Made by a program: the position numbers and the translations under genes. The notes under the pieces are model-generated. The model was not told the origin of the DNA. It saw only the letters and a program-made list of their open reading frames with translations, and did not search any database. 64,000 bases of DNA from Cordia subcordata (taxonomy: Eukaryota; Streptophyta; Magnoliopsida; Boraginales; Cordiaceae): positions 20,454,001-20,518,000 of the forward strand of contig JAPTOF010000004.1 in the NCBI GenBank assembly GCA_028554755.1, in the 5' to 3' direction. Shown piece after piece: positions 35,511 through 47,101 of this stretch; the first letter of the stretch is position 1; the number at the start of each line of letters is the position of its first letter.

Positions 35511-37197
35511 CATCAAGCCCAAGCTCATTTTAGACAGGAACCCCGTAGACCAGGTCCACTTTTAGATGAGGAACCCACTCTTAGGCAATTCTTTCTCCCC
35601 GAAACATTTGAGCCTAATTCGGCTATTCAAATTCCAGGTTTGGGGGGTACGAGCTTCGAGATTAAGCCTAATATGTTGGCTATGCTTCCCTCCTTTTACG
35701 GGAGAAGCAATGAGAGTCCTCTTGATCACATTTCTGATTTTGTTGAAATGAGTTCCACTCTCCATGTTCCCAATGTCTCCCAAGAGGTCATACGTCTAAG
35801 ATTGTTTCCCTTCTCTATTAAAGATAAGGCTAGGACTTGGTTGAACTCCTTACCTAATGGGTGCATTATTACATGGGCTGAGCTTCAATCTAAATTCTTC
35901 CAGAAATTTTATCCCATGGCCAAGACAGCCGAACTTAGGACTGCCATCATGACTTTTTCCCAAAGATGACTTAGAATCTTTTCATGAAGCTTGGGAGAGG
36001 TTCAAAGATCTTCTTAGACAATGTCCACACCATGGGTACGGCAATCATGACCTAATGCAATACTTCTTTCGAGGTTTAAACGAACAAAATAGGATGATGG
36101 TCAATGCCGCCTCCGGTGGTGGTTTCTATCTTTTAAGACCAATTGAGGCATGGGAGAAAATAGAAATGATGGCTGAGAATTCATTTCAAAATTTTGCAAT
36201 GGAAAGATCTAGTCGATGGGGTAACAAGAGAAGTGTTAGTGAGGTTGGAATTTCTTCAGACTTACCCTCTAAGGTTGAGGCGTTAACAAATAAACTAGAT
36301 CAATTCATCTCTTTGTCCATTTCATCTCAGAGTCCTAGGACTAGTTCTTCAAGTTCTTCCTCCACCCCCTTAGTTGTTGAAGTTTGTGCATTATGCTCTG
36401 AGTCATCTCATGAGACCCTAGCTTGCCCTTTAGCATTCCAATTTCCTGAATTCATGAAAGAGCAAGTGTGTGCCACACAAGGTTATTCTCGTGAGTATAA
36501 TCCATACTCAAACACGTACAATCCGGGTTAGAGGGACAATCCGAAATTTTCCTGGAGACAAGGACAGCATGAGTCTAGTTCACATCCTCAAGTTCCACCT
36601 CAGCAGCGACCCCGTCCGCAATATCCCCCAGGTTTCTATCAAGTCAATCAACCCCGTCTCACTAGTGCTCCTCAACCTCAAGCTTTACCTGCTCCCTCTA
36701 GTAGCCAGCCTCCTAGTAATGACATGATGAAGATAATGCAATTTATTCAGAATCAGCAACAGGCATTGGCTAGCCAACAACAGGAATTGGCAGAAAATAG
36801 GCAGCAAATGGCCAGGTTTGAGGCACAGTTAGGACAGATTGCTAGTCAATTGAGCACTAGAGACCACAGGAAATTGCCTTCTCAGGAAGTAAACCCTAGA
36901 GTCCAATCTTGTTCCTCCACTGACACCACTTACCCTTCTCAGGCTCAAGCTAAAGCTGTCACCACTCTTAGGAGCGGTCGGGTAGTGGATAATAGGGTAG
37001 GAATTGACTCTGCAGTGTCTGCACCTAGTGGTCCTTTCGAGTCTAGAGCACAACATGGTAACCTTGTTGGGGGAAATTCTAGAGAGAGTCCTGTTGAGAG
37101 AAATGAGACCGTTAGAGATCAGGGAGAGATTAGTACTTCCCGACCACATAGAGAGGAAAAGAACCTATGGATAACTCCCATGCATCTAGAGATATAG
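35511..37197 (+). pseudogene. Athila-3 gag pseudogene (N-terminus deleted)
   Basis: The frame starts within gag at PTLRQFFLPETFEPN. Gag core continues with NVSQEVIRLRLFPFSIKD, then WLNSLPNGCIITWAELQSKF. A frameshift near 35966 moves the coding (ESFHEAWERFKDLL) to the next frame. The nucleocapsid knuckle CALCSESSHETLAC (CX2CX4HX4C) is intact. A W-to-TAG stop is at 36528-36530 (NPG*RDNPKFSW). A glutamine-rich segment (36740-36860; QQQALASQQQELAENRQQMA) looks coiled-coil forming and precedes the protease linker. About 70 N-terminal residues seen in Athila-1 are missing. Confidence 0.88.
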
Positions 37198-38160
37198 AGC
37201 CTAGAGTTCCTTTTCCATCCGCTTTAGAGAGACCTACATCTAGTGAGGATTCTAGGTTCTTCAAGATTTTAGAGCATCTCAAAGATCTTAAGGTCAATCT
37301 TCCTTTGATAGATGCGATCATTTCCATCCCATCTTACTCTAAGTTCTTTAAGGATCTTTGTACAAGGAAACGTAGATCATCGACCATTCCTAAGAAGGTG
37401 AGGCTTACGGAGAAGGTGAGTAGTATTTGTACTTCGGGCCTTCCGCCCAAGAGGAGTGACCCCGGAGTTTTCACCATTCCTTGTAGGATCCGTGAGACGC
37501 AAATTGATCACGCCTTGTTAGATTTAGGATCTAGTGTGAATCTTATTCCTATTCCGTCTATCAGTTAGGCCTAGGTGAGTTGTCTCCCACGTATGTTACT
37601 CTTCAGCTAGCTGATAGATCTGAGCGTAGACCTAAGGGTGTGATAGAGGATGTTATGGTTTAGGTAGGTGAGTTCGTGTACCCTGTTGACTTCATAGTGT
37701 TAGATATGGATTCGGGACACGACTCTAGACATTCTACACCCATTCTTTTAGGTCGCCCCTTCCTTGCCACCGCAGATGCCATTATCCATTGTAGGTCGGG
37801 GATATTAGAGATGAAATTTGGGAATTTGAAATCCACTATGAAGGTTGCAGAGGCGGTGAATAGAGCTAGTATAGGAGAGGAGGATGGAGAAGAATGCTTT
37901 AAAGTAGATGTGATTGATTCTTGCATTGAGGATTTCATAGAGATGACTATGATGATGGAGATGATTTGAGGAAATTTGAGGAATTGATTTCTAGCTTTGA
38001 TTTGGAGACCTTAGAAAAGAAATGTGTAGCTTCTACTTCCTTAATTGAGAGCTGTTTGATTAATAAGTCACTCAAGGTTAATTCTTCTACTCCCATTTCT
38101 AGTGATGAACGCATTGATGATCTTGAGGTTAAGTCCCCTTGGTTGAGCCCAGCCTTTCTT
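37167..38160 (+). pseudogene. Athila-3 protease and linker pseudogene
   Basis: HLKDLKVNLPLIDAIISIPS leads to the aspartic-protease motif ALLDLGSSVNLIP (about 37510-37550). A frame break near 37560 follows (expected SVYQRLGLGE is shifted). Then FIVLDMDSGHD and PILLGRPFLATADAII continue (37690-37780). The acidic linker ends at a frame change near 38139, where RT coding resumes with [20 protein letters not shown]. Inactive because of the frameshifts. Confidence 0.85.
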
Positions 38161-40856
38161 TAGAGCTCAAACCCCTTCCTGACCATATGAAGTATGCATT
38201 CCTAGGCTCTAGTGAGACTCTTCCGGTTATCATAGCTTCCGATCTTTCTAGTGAGAATGAGAAGCGTCTCTTAGAGGTCCTTAGGAAACATAGGAAGGCA
38301 ATAGGGTGGAAGATTGATGATTTACGAGGTATAGACCCCTCTATTTGTATGCATCGTATTCACCTTGAAGATAGAGCCATTCCTTCTAGGGAGATGCAAA
38401 GGAGGCTAAACCCACACATGAGCGAAGTAGTTAAGAAGGAGATCATGAAGCTTTTGGATGCAGGCATTATTTATCCGATCTTCGATAGTGAGTGGGTTAG
38501 CCCAGTCCAAGTTGTCCCTAAGAAGTTCGGGATTACAGTTGTTGAGAATGAGAGAGGAGAGCTTATCCCTACACGTACTCCTACAGGATGGAGGGTCTGT
38601 ATTGATTATAGGAAGCTCAACTCCAAAACTAGGAAGGATCATTTCCCATTGCCTTTTCTAGACCAGATTTTAGATAGAGTAGCTGGGCACAGCTACTATT
38701 GTTTTCTAGATGGCTATTCGGGATATAACCAGATCCCTGTGTTTCCCGAGGACCAGGAAAAGACCACCTTTACTTGTCCCTATGGCACTTTTGCTTATAG
38801 GAGAATGCCCTTCGGTCTTTGTAATGCCCCAGCGACTTTTCAGAGATGCATGATGGCCATTTTTAGTGATATGATTGAGAGACACTTAGAGATTTTTATG
38901 GATGATTTCTCAGTCTTTGGAGACAGCTTTGATGAGTGCTTGAATCATCTCTCTTTAGTCTTAGACCGATGTGTGGAGAAGAATTTAGTGTTAAGTTGGG
39001 AGAAATCCCACTTCATGGTGCAACGAGGGATAGTGCTGGGTCATGTTGTCTTATCTAATGGAATTCAAGTCGACCCAGCTAAGGTTGAATTAATTGAGAA
39101 GTTGCTTGTCCCTAAGTGTGTCAAGGATGTTAGATCTTTTCTAGGACATGCAGGATTTTACCGTAGATTCATTAAGGATTTTAGTCACGTTGCACGTCCT
39201 TTGTCTGGGCTCCTAGCACAAGATGTTCCTTTTGACTTTGACGATGAATGTGTTAGAGCTTTCAATAGGCTTAAATCCTTATTGTCTACATCCCCGATTA
39301 TCCAACCACCTGACTACAGTCTCTCATTTGAGGTTATGTGTGATGCATCCGATTATGCAATAGGAGTTGTTTTAGGTCAAAGGAAGGATAAATTGCCCCA
39401 TGTTGTATACTATGCTATCAAGACTCTTGATGAAGCACAAAAGAATTACACTACTACGGAAAAAGAGCTTCTAGTGATAGTCTTCTCTCTCGACAAGTTT
39501 AGGTCATACATCCTAGGATCCAGAGTAATTGTCTACACCGATCATGCGGCATTGAAGTATTTGTTGTCTAAGAAAGAATCTAAGCCCCGCTTGATTAGGT
39601 GGATGCTCCTCCTTCAAGAGTTTGACTTAGAAATTCGGGATAAGAAGGGTGGAGAGAATTTAGTTGCGGATCATCTTTCCCGTCTTGTTAGCGAGTCTTC
39701 TAGTGATCCATCTCCTTTTCATGATTCATTCCCTGATGAGCAATTATTTGCTATTTCTCATCACACACCTTGGTTCGCTCATATAGTTAATTATCTTGCC
39801 ACAGGGCGTTTTCCGTCTCATTGGGAGAAAAGAGAAAAAGATAGGTTCCTAGCACAAGTTAGGCATTTCTTTTGGGAGGACCCCTATCTTTTTAAAGTGT
39901 GTGTGGATCAAATGATTCGCCGGTGTGTGCCTGAGGAGGAGTTTGAGAGCGTGTTAAGCATGTGTCATGATGAAGGGTGTGGGGGTCATTTTAGTGGGAA
40001 GAAGACTGCTGCGAAGGTCTTGCAAAGTGGATTATTTTGGCCTACTCTCTTTAGAGATGCCCAGGAATATTGCAAAAAGTGTTTTAGATGTCAACAATCC
40101 GGGTCCATCTCTAGGAGAAACATGATGCCTTTATCCCCTATTCTTCCTTGTGAATTGTTCGATGTTTGGGGTATAGACTTCATGGGTCCATTTCCACCTT
40201 CCTTTGGATGTCAATACATTTTAGTGGCCATTGATTATGTATCCAAATGGGTTGAGGCTATTCCTACACGCACTAATGAGCATAGGGTAGTGGTTAAGTT
40301 TATTAAAGAGAACATTTTCTCTAGATTTGGAGTCCCTAGAGTCTTAATTAGTGATGGGGGTTTGCATTTTCGCCATAGGACTTTAGAGGCCTTGTTGAGG
40401 AAATATTCAGTCACCCATAAAGTAGCCACTCCTTATCACCCGCAGACTAGTGGACAAGTAGAGGTGTCCAATAGAGAGATCAAACACATTCTAGAGAAAA
40501 CAGTTAGGCCTGATAGAAAAGATTGGTCTATTAGATTAAATGATGCTTTGTGGGCCTACCGTACCGCCTTTAAGACTCCTATTGGTATGTCTCCGTATAG
40601 ATTGGTATTTGGTAAAGCTTGTCACTTGCCGGTTGAACTTGAGCATAGAGCGTATTGGGCAATCAAAGCCCTAAATTTTGACTTGGCAAAAGCGAATGAG
40701 AAAAGGAGGCTAGACCTAGCAGAACTGGAAGAGCTTAGATTCGAGGCATATGAGAACGCTAAACTTTATAAGGATAGGATGAAGAGAATCCATGATAAAC
40801 ACGTTATTAAGAAATCATTCTCTCCTCTTGATAAAGTTTGGTTGTTTAACTCATGA
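38139..40856 (+). CDS. Athila-3 reverse transcriptase-RNase H-integrase ORF (905 aa)
   Basis: A long open frame copying RNA to DNA, degrading RNA and integrating. RT, residues about 60-330: [53 protein letters not shown], catalytic [23 protein letters not shown]. RNase H, about 390-530: [32 protein letters not shown]. Integrase, about 560-905: zinc region ([25 protein letters not shown]), then [41 protein letters not shown]. The first methionine is only where the frame opens; normally this is translated from the gag-pro-pol fusion. It ends early at TGA 40854-40856 (WLFNS*LKLFPG), an R-to-stop consistent with CGA-to-TGA. Confidence 0.85.
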   Translation: MVEPSLSLELKPLPDHMKYAFLGSSETLPVIIASDLSSENEKRLLEVLRKHRKAIGWKIDDLRGIDPSICMHRIHLEDRAIPSREMQRRLNPHMSEVVKKEIMKLLDAGIIYPIFDSEWVSPVQVVPKKFGITVVENERGELIPTRTPTGWRVCIDYRKLNSKTRKDHFPLPFLDQILDRVAGHSYYCFLDGYSGYNQIPVFPEDQEKTTFTCPYGTFAYRRMPFGLCNAPATFQRCMMAIFSDMIERHLEIFMDDFSVFGDSFDECLNHLSLVLDRCVEKNLVLSWEKSHFMVQRGIVLGHVVLSNGIQVDPAKVELIEKLLVPKCVKDVRSFLGHAGFYRRFIKDFSHVARPLSGLLAQDVPFDFDDECVRAFNRLKSLLSTSPIIQPPDYSLSFEVMCDASDYAIGVVLGQRKDKLPHVVYYAIKTLDEAQKNYTTTEKELLVIVFSLDKFRSYILGSRVIVYTDHAALKYLLSKKESKPRLIRWMLLLQEFDLEIRDKKGGENLVADHLSRLVSESSSDPSPFHDSFPDEQLFAISHHTPWFAHIVNYLATGRFPSHWEKREKDRFLAQVRHFFWEDPYLFKVCVDQMIRRCVPEEEFESVLSMCHDEGCGGHFSGKKTAAKVLQSGLFWPTLFRDAQEYCKKCFRCQQSGSISRRNMMPLSPILPCELFDVWGIDFMGPFPPSFGCQYILVAIDYVSKWVEAIPTRTNEHRVVVKFIKENIFSRFGVPRVLISDGGLHFRHRTLEALLRKYSVTHKVATPYHPQTSGQVEVSNREIKHILEKTVRPDRKDWSIRLNDALWAYRTAFKTPIGMSPYRLVFGKACHLPVELEHRAYWAIKALNFDLAKANEKRRLDLAELEELRFEAYENAKLYKDRMKRIHDKHVIKKSFSPLDKVWLFNS

Positions 40857-41063
40857 CTGAAGCTTTTTCCAGGTAAGCTTAAGACGAGATAGGATGGTCC
40901 ATATGAGGTGATGATTGCCTATCCTTCAGGAGCAGTCAAGATTAAAGACTTAAAGGATGGCCGAGAGTTGACGGTAAATGGGCAACGCCTGAAGCACGCT
41001 TATGATCCGAGCATGGCTCGTGTAGAGGTTTTAAAGCTTCAGGATCCCGAAGATGGAAGTTGA
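40857..41063 (+). pseudogene. Athila-3 integrase C-terminal tail after premature stop
   Basis: In-frame continuation of integrase: [11 protein letters not shown], a TAG where tryptophan is expected (R*DGPYEV), then YPSGAVKIKDLKDGRELTV and ARVEVLKLQDPEDGS, ending at TGA 41061-41063. Athila-1 reads through the same segment ([19 protein letters not shown]), which shows that both stops are mutations. Confidence 0.88.
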
Positions 41064-42472
41064 AGATGAGTGGTATTTGCACGGTGTGACTTGGTGGTTA
41101 GCGCTACTAGGAGGCAACCTAGGTTCAATTCTATAGTCTTGCATTTGTTTGACTTTTGTTTCTTGTTATTTTCTTTCTTTTATCTTTCTTGCACCCAACT
41201 TAAAGTGTTGAATCCTAATCCTTTGTCCCGTAAGATACACCACTGCTTCTTATTGCACATGCCAATGCGAGTATGCATAGGCAATGCTACTAATCTTGTT
41301 TTCTTTGTGAGTGTTTATGAATTGTGAGTCACAGTTAGCGGTATGGTGAGATGACGTTGGCATGGAAAGCTTTGAAGAAAATGCAAGGTTGTATCTATCC
41401 TTTCTCCACTTGTTCCCCTGTTCGCACCCTATCCCCACCACCCTTACTTGTTTTGTAATGATAACTTGCTTGTTTTTGTTGTGCTTTGTTCTATTTGATT
41501 GAGGACAAGCAAAGTTTAGGTTTGGGGGTTTGGGAGTTTAGTTTTCTTTCTTGTTATATTTTACTTAGGGTAGATTGCATCATGCGTTTAAATGGTGAAA
41601 ATTTTTCAATTTTGATGCATATAGAGTCATTTATTTCTTTGTTGATCATTGTGTTGGCTTTTGTGATTGACTCTATTGATTTATTAAGATGAGAGACATT
41701 GTGGGGGAATAAATAGAGTGGTTTGAAAACTAAGCCTTAGAGGAGATGCCCTTAAAAGTTGTGGGGAGTGAGAACCTTAAAAGAATAACCCTTGTAGCCA
41801 CCCCATAGCTTGGTAGGAAGAGTGTTGAAAAAGGGTTATTGATGTGAGTGCCCCGTCTTTGATTGGTTCTTGTTGATATGCTTAAGCCTTTCTTTTTCTT
41901 CCTTTTTGAGAATTCAATACAATGAAAATGAAAATATATATATATATATATATATGATTGAAAAAAAAAAGAGGCAAAGGTGCAAAATTCTATGAATGAA
42001 GTAAAAAAGAGGAAAAGCCAAAAGCACCTAAAAGTTAGTGAATAAGTGCATAAGTGACACAATGTCAACTTAGCACAAGTTATCATCTTTGCAAGCATGT
42101 GAATAAGGCTTATAAAAAGCCATTGTGTTTGTATATTCTCTCTTTTTTATCCTTGAGGCTTGGTGCATGTTAGGGAGACCATGTCAATTGAGGGAGCACG
42201 AAATACCAATATCCCGAGTGCGTGAGTTAGAATCCTAGGCTTGTGGTGGATTGGCTACTTGGGAAATTTCCATGAGAAACGAGACCCCTTATGAGTAGAG
42301 GGAAGATTCAAAGAGGCTTAGGGATCTCTTCACAATAGGAATGCCCTTTCATGTTTCTCAAACTAATGCTGATAGCGAGTCAGTCCTTCAGGCAATCCAT
42401 TGTATCAGCTTTAGAAATAAGATTGAAGATTAGGCTTGCTTGAGGACAAGCAAGGACAAGGTTTGGGGGTGT
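41064..42472 (+). other. Athila-3 3' non-coding region with two polypurine-like tracts
   Basis: No credible ORF. The internal polypurine-like motif is at 41500-41537 (TGAGGACAAGCAAAG, then TTTGGGGGTTTGGGAGTTT). The LTR-adjacent tract is at 42440-42472 (TGAGGACAAGCAAGGACAAG, then GTTTGGGGGTGT). A (TA)n run lies at 41936-41955. Confidence 0.75.
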
Positions 42473-44203
42473 TGATGAGTTGTGATCTGGTGTGTGTTTG
42501 CATTGCCATTTACTTATATTTTAGAGGTGTTGAGTGCTTATAATGATGCACTAGTGTAGTACTCTTGATAGGAATTGGCTTAAGCGTAAACAACTATGCA
42601 TAGTGAGTTTAAGAGATAAAATGCTACACTAATAGCTTATTTTCAATGATTCAGGTGACTTTGGGTTAAGATAAAAATTGAACAATGAAAGGTGATGAAG
42701 ATAGGACATGCACGGGTCTAAGGGAGAAGACTAAAGGCCGAAATGACGAAAAATTGGATGAAGGAAGTCAGCCGGACACTAAGGAAGAATAGCCGGTCGA
42801 CCGACTAGATCGACCAGCCACTCCAGAGAGCCCTTGAAGAAAGTCGGTCGAGTACTCCAGAGGCCGGTCGACCTAGCCGGTCGACCGGCTATGCACGAAT
42901 TTATAAATAAAGCCCGATGCGGAGCAGAAAACACAGAGTTTTTACACACACTTCACACCTATTCTCACACACACTTAACCCTATTCCCTAGCCGCCTCAC
43001 ACACCCTTTTCACATACTTTTCACGAAGAACCAAGCTTCGTTGGAGGATTCAAATGCTTTGGAATCGAGATTGTTTACAAGCTGTGTTCTAAAATCGCTA
43101 GGATGAAAGGGGAGTTTCGTTATATCTCTTTCATTCTTTTTTCTATTATGTCTGAGTAGACTTGTATAGGGTGATTAAACTTATGTAATGGGTTAATTTT
43201 ATACTCTTATGATATGGGATATGATGGCTGAATATATATATATATATATATATATATGTTTTGATTTGTTTTGTTTAATTGGGTGTTCTTTCATTCATGT
43301 CTATGTGTTTGATAAAATACCTAGATGAGTATATATATATTAATTGAAGTTTATTTGTTACTAAACACATCTAATCCATGTTGTACTCATGTCTATGTGT
43401 TTATACATGGATGTTATGAAGTGGGTAGTGCTTTTATTCATGTCTATATGCGTATTTGCATGCCTAGTAACAAGCATAATTTCAATATCACATGTGTATG
43501 AATGTTAGTCAAATCCTGCTGTAGTGATCTTAGAATGACGGAGTATAATTTGGGGCTAATCTAGGTCGAGTTTCCTTTGGCTTTAAATCCAGCCAATAGG
43601 TTTCAGGATAGATTTAGTCGACCTTAGCAACACTAGGTCTTGGCTTTAAACCCAGCGAACGGTTTAGGTTCTAGGGTAGGTTCATTCTAAGCCACCTAGG
43701 AAGTTAGTTAGTCCCTCTTGAGGCCCTAGGTCATAAGGACCACGCCGTAGCTCTAGAAGACGTCGCCTAGGGACGGACCCACACCGAGTCCTAGGGGGAA
43801 ATCAGGACACTACCTAACAACCTAGTTAAGAGCACTTTTGATAGTTAGCCATCATCCCTTAATCCCATAGCATTTGAGTATGGAGTTACCCATTCATAAG
43901 TCCAACTCACCCTAATCCCTTTCCAATTGTTAGTTTCTTCTTAATCAACCGGCGTCCCTTTTTGTTTTTATTCATAGTTTAGTTTTCTTTCATTAACATA
44001 GAGCTCCCGACAATCCAAACCTTCACAAGAAAAAGTACACTTAGTTTAGATCTTTCTTTTTATCTCTTTTAGGACACCAAGCATAGGATACATTCACGAT
44101 ATTCACGCCTCCCTGTGGTTCGACACCCGCACTCGTAAACACTATATTGCACGATCCGTACGCTTGCGGGTCTTTTAAAATTTGCACTCGTAAGAAGACA
44201 CCA
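42473..44203 (+). repeat. Athila-3 3' LTR
   Basis: Complete 1731-bp LTR from TGATGAGTTGTG to GACACCA, followed by GATTT. It contains the dyad module at 42791-42890 with a perfect inverted repeat just before the TATAAATA box (42902-42909), and hairpins at 43577-43596 (perfect TTGGCT/AGCCAA) and 43640-43659 (one mismatch). Its end reads CACGATCCGTACGCTTGCGGG, homologous to the U5 end of the other Athila LTRs. Confidence 0.93.
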
Positions 44204-44208
44204 GATTT

Positions 44209-44587
44209 AATTTGGCTTTGATTATGAATTTGAGAAGTCCTTGAGTTTAAATCCAAAGGGTTAGACTTGGTAAAAAGCCCATCTCCCGATTTTAACGAGG
44301 AGTCTTTTCGTGATATAGGGGTTTTCAGAAATCCTGAATTCTGAAAAGTCCTTTAGGATTCTCTCCCTAGAGCCAAAGTAGAAAAATAGCCTCTTCCCGC
44401 AGTTTGGTTGCATATGAAGAGGAGGTGTTAAACCTTTCGCAACAAGGCAATTTTAAGACCACGTTTCAAGCATTGGTACATTTATCAAGATAATTCTCTC
44501 TTTGTTTTGAAGAATTTGACATTATATAAAGCTTGATTCACAAATTCCTAAGAATATCCCTTCGAATTTCTATAACATTGATACTAA
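44209..44587. other. Unassigned sequence between Athila-3 and Helitron
   Basis: Continuation of the pre-insertion sequence 32856-33948. It has no ORF, RNA gene or clear repeat. The C/T-rich stretch and AAATCC motifs do not match the LTR families in the window. Confidence 0.3.
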
Positions 44588-46581
44588 TCTATACTATTGT
44601 ATAAAACATACCCTGTTGATTGCTATGCTGACACGTGTTGGTGCTAACATTTTGACATGTGCTCCTGTTATACCATTCACATGTAAAAACTTGAGTTTTC
44701 AAATACTACCCTTATAATATGACTTTTATACATCACACTCCATTCGGCCTATATTGATGGGCATTTTACTTTAGGTAATTAACGGTCCATTAAATGAGCA
44801 GACCAATTACACATAAAAATAGCTCAAGATTTTACAACTCATTATTAATTATAATTGTTAAATCAGAAAGTCAACCCATTATGAAAACAATAAAAGGCAG
44901 GAGTGTTATTTTGCTCGGCATGCGTTTGGTAATAAAAGGCAAATACTATTTTGCCCACTTTATTTTTCAACGTTCAAGATCAGCTTCTTTCTTTTTTAAC
45001 ATCAAACACGATGTAGAAACTTTATCACCCTATATTAGATGACCCAGAATATTCCTTCCATTTTCATTTTTCCAATTACATCGTCGAATAATTTTATTCA
45101 TTTATTTTGCTAACCAATCCTTTTTACATAAATTCAGGCCTTCTATATTTGGTTTTCAAAATTACGATAATGAAATTATATGAATAATTCAATTCTGACA
45201 ATGAGAACCAAATAAAATTATATTTTGTCTAAAAAAATTCCATTTGTATAATGGTTTTGACCATTTAAATTTAAGTTGTTATTTTGCTTCCCTAATTTTA
45301 AGACCGTGTAAAAATTCATTCCAATTCGGTAAGATTAAGTTAATAAAATTTTATTTGATATATATAATCAATTGTCTAATATTTTGTTTCCAAAATTATA
45401 TCATTATATTTCTCTCATATCTATAATCTATATTTTAGGCATCTTTGCAATCATGGCAAAAATTTGTGATAGTCGTCTAATTTGCTTCATCTTTTGTGTA
45501 TAAGATTATATACAAACTAAGTCCATTTTGTAGTTCTGCCACTTTGGTTTCAAGAAGTTTCTCCCAAGTTGAGAGGTATGTCTTTGAACTTAATCATTTT
45601 TTATTGATTCAATATTTCTTTTTTAAATTATAAAAACCTGTTTTTAATCATAACAATCTACGATATGTTTCTTTATATATATATTCATTAATTTTGTTGA
45701 TTACTTTCAATTAATTGTTCCTTATTTACGTGATAATATCATATAGTTGTTTATTGTTCCAATTTTATAATTGCAAATTTTTCAATGTGTTTATTATAAT
45801 AAGCTTAAATTAATTTTCTTATTAATATATATATATATATATAATTTTCATTGTCAATTTCACTTTATTGTATAAGGTTACTCGCTAAATGGTGTAAATG
45901 AGTAATACACAGGGTAAAAGAAAATATTCATTTTCATATTTTCCTCTCGACTCAAAATGTTATTAAAGTGCACCCTTGCAAATTATATCATGCTCATTAA
46001 TTGGGCCCCGACCATACATTTGCTGAAAATCTTATATTTGATTTCCTTTCTTATATTTCTATTTTTCATATACTATCTTTTGAAGGTCTTTTATCTTCTT
46101 TGATAGTATACCATATGGGTGAACATAAAAATAGAAATGTGTGCAGAGCGCTAAATGGGGTTCAATTATTCTGTTTATAATTTTTTATTATTTTTATTCG
46201 TAAGACAAATATTAAATTAAATGTATTTTTCCCGTTCATTTGGCCGACTATTTTTTATGAGAAATCTTATGTGACATATTAAAATCATTTTTTTTATTTG
46301 ATGATACTTTTCAAGGGTTACAAACAACAAAGATCTGAAAATTTTAATTCATGACGATGAAGGTACCCCTCAAATAAAACTGAAAATGTTGTATTCCAAG
46401 AAATTTTTTAGAATTTGAATTAAATTTTGTTGTTTTCCTTCATTTACGTTACTTCATTCTTTTATAACATTTTTCAATAAATAACATACTGTATTATTTA
46501 TTTCAAGTGTTTAGATGGAATGATTCTAATATGACATCTTACTTATGGAACATTCCGTGCAATCGCATGGTAACATACTAG
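44588..46581 (+). mobile_element. Non-autonomous Helitron-like element
   Basis: The 5' end TCTATACTATTGTATAAAAC follows an A (44587). The 3' end has a small hairpin CCGTGC-AATC-GCATGG (46555-46570) followed eleven bases later by the terminal CTAG (46578-46581), then T. TC...CTAG ends, a 3' subterminal hairpin and A/T insertion flanks are Helitron hallmarks. No Rep/helicase coding is present in the 2 kb interior, which is very AT-rich. Direction is set by the hairpin end. Copy comparison is needed to be certain. Confidence 0.65.
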
Positions 46582-47101
46582 TGTATTGAATATAAAACAC
46601 CACGACACTTTAAGCACAACATTATTTTTCCAACGAAGAGAATCACGTCCAAGACAAAATTTACTTCACGAGCGCTGAACCCCGAGAAAGTCAACGTTGA
46701 CCAAGGAAAATAGGGCAAATGAGGCACTATGTTTCGTATGAAAATTCCCTTTTATCAGATATTGTAATGAAAACCATGAATCTATGAATTAGGTAGATCT
46801 ATATAGACACCTATAACAGTAGCTCAAAATTGAAAACTTGAAAGTTTGCTCATTCAAGATTATCAGACAAATAGTTGGTTTTCCAATCACGATTGCAGGT
46901 CATGAAAATCACAAGCTCAATTTTATCCGTTTATACTGCTCAAATGTGTAATATACATTTCAAAAACCAACTCTGACGTCAAGACAATTCAAGAGCTAGT
47001 AATGCTTTTACAACCCACAGCAATGCTATTCATGCAGAGATCCCATTTTTTATGTACATCTTAATAAAGGATCATCTACGTGCATACAGTATTATATTCA
47101 A
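46582..47101 (-). other. 3' flank of the BTB/POZ gene
   Basis: No ORF of note. It should contain the 3' UTR of the BTB gene on the minus strand, but no clear polyadenylation signal can be singled out. Confidence 0.4.

Larger units (their letters stand above)
33949..44203 (+). mobile_element. Athila-3: recent Athila-type retrotransposon, 5'-deleted internally
   Basis: Plus-strand element with target duplication GATTT (33944-33948, 44204-44208). The LTRs start TGATGAG and the 3' one ends GACACCA. The 5' LTR loses its last part: at about 35510 it joins gag directly, so primer site, leader and the gag N-terminus are gone. The shared LTR sequence is nearly identical (a handful of differences in the first 400 bp), so insertion was recent. 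RT-RNase H-integrase form one long frame of 905 codons, but gag-protease has frameshifts and stops. Confidence 0.95.
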
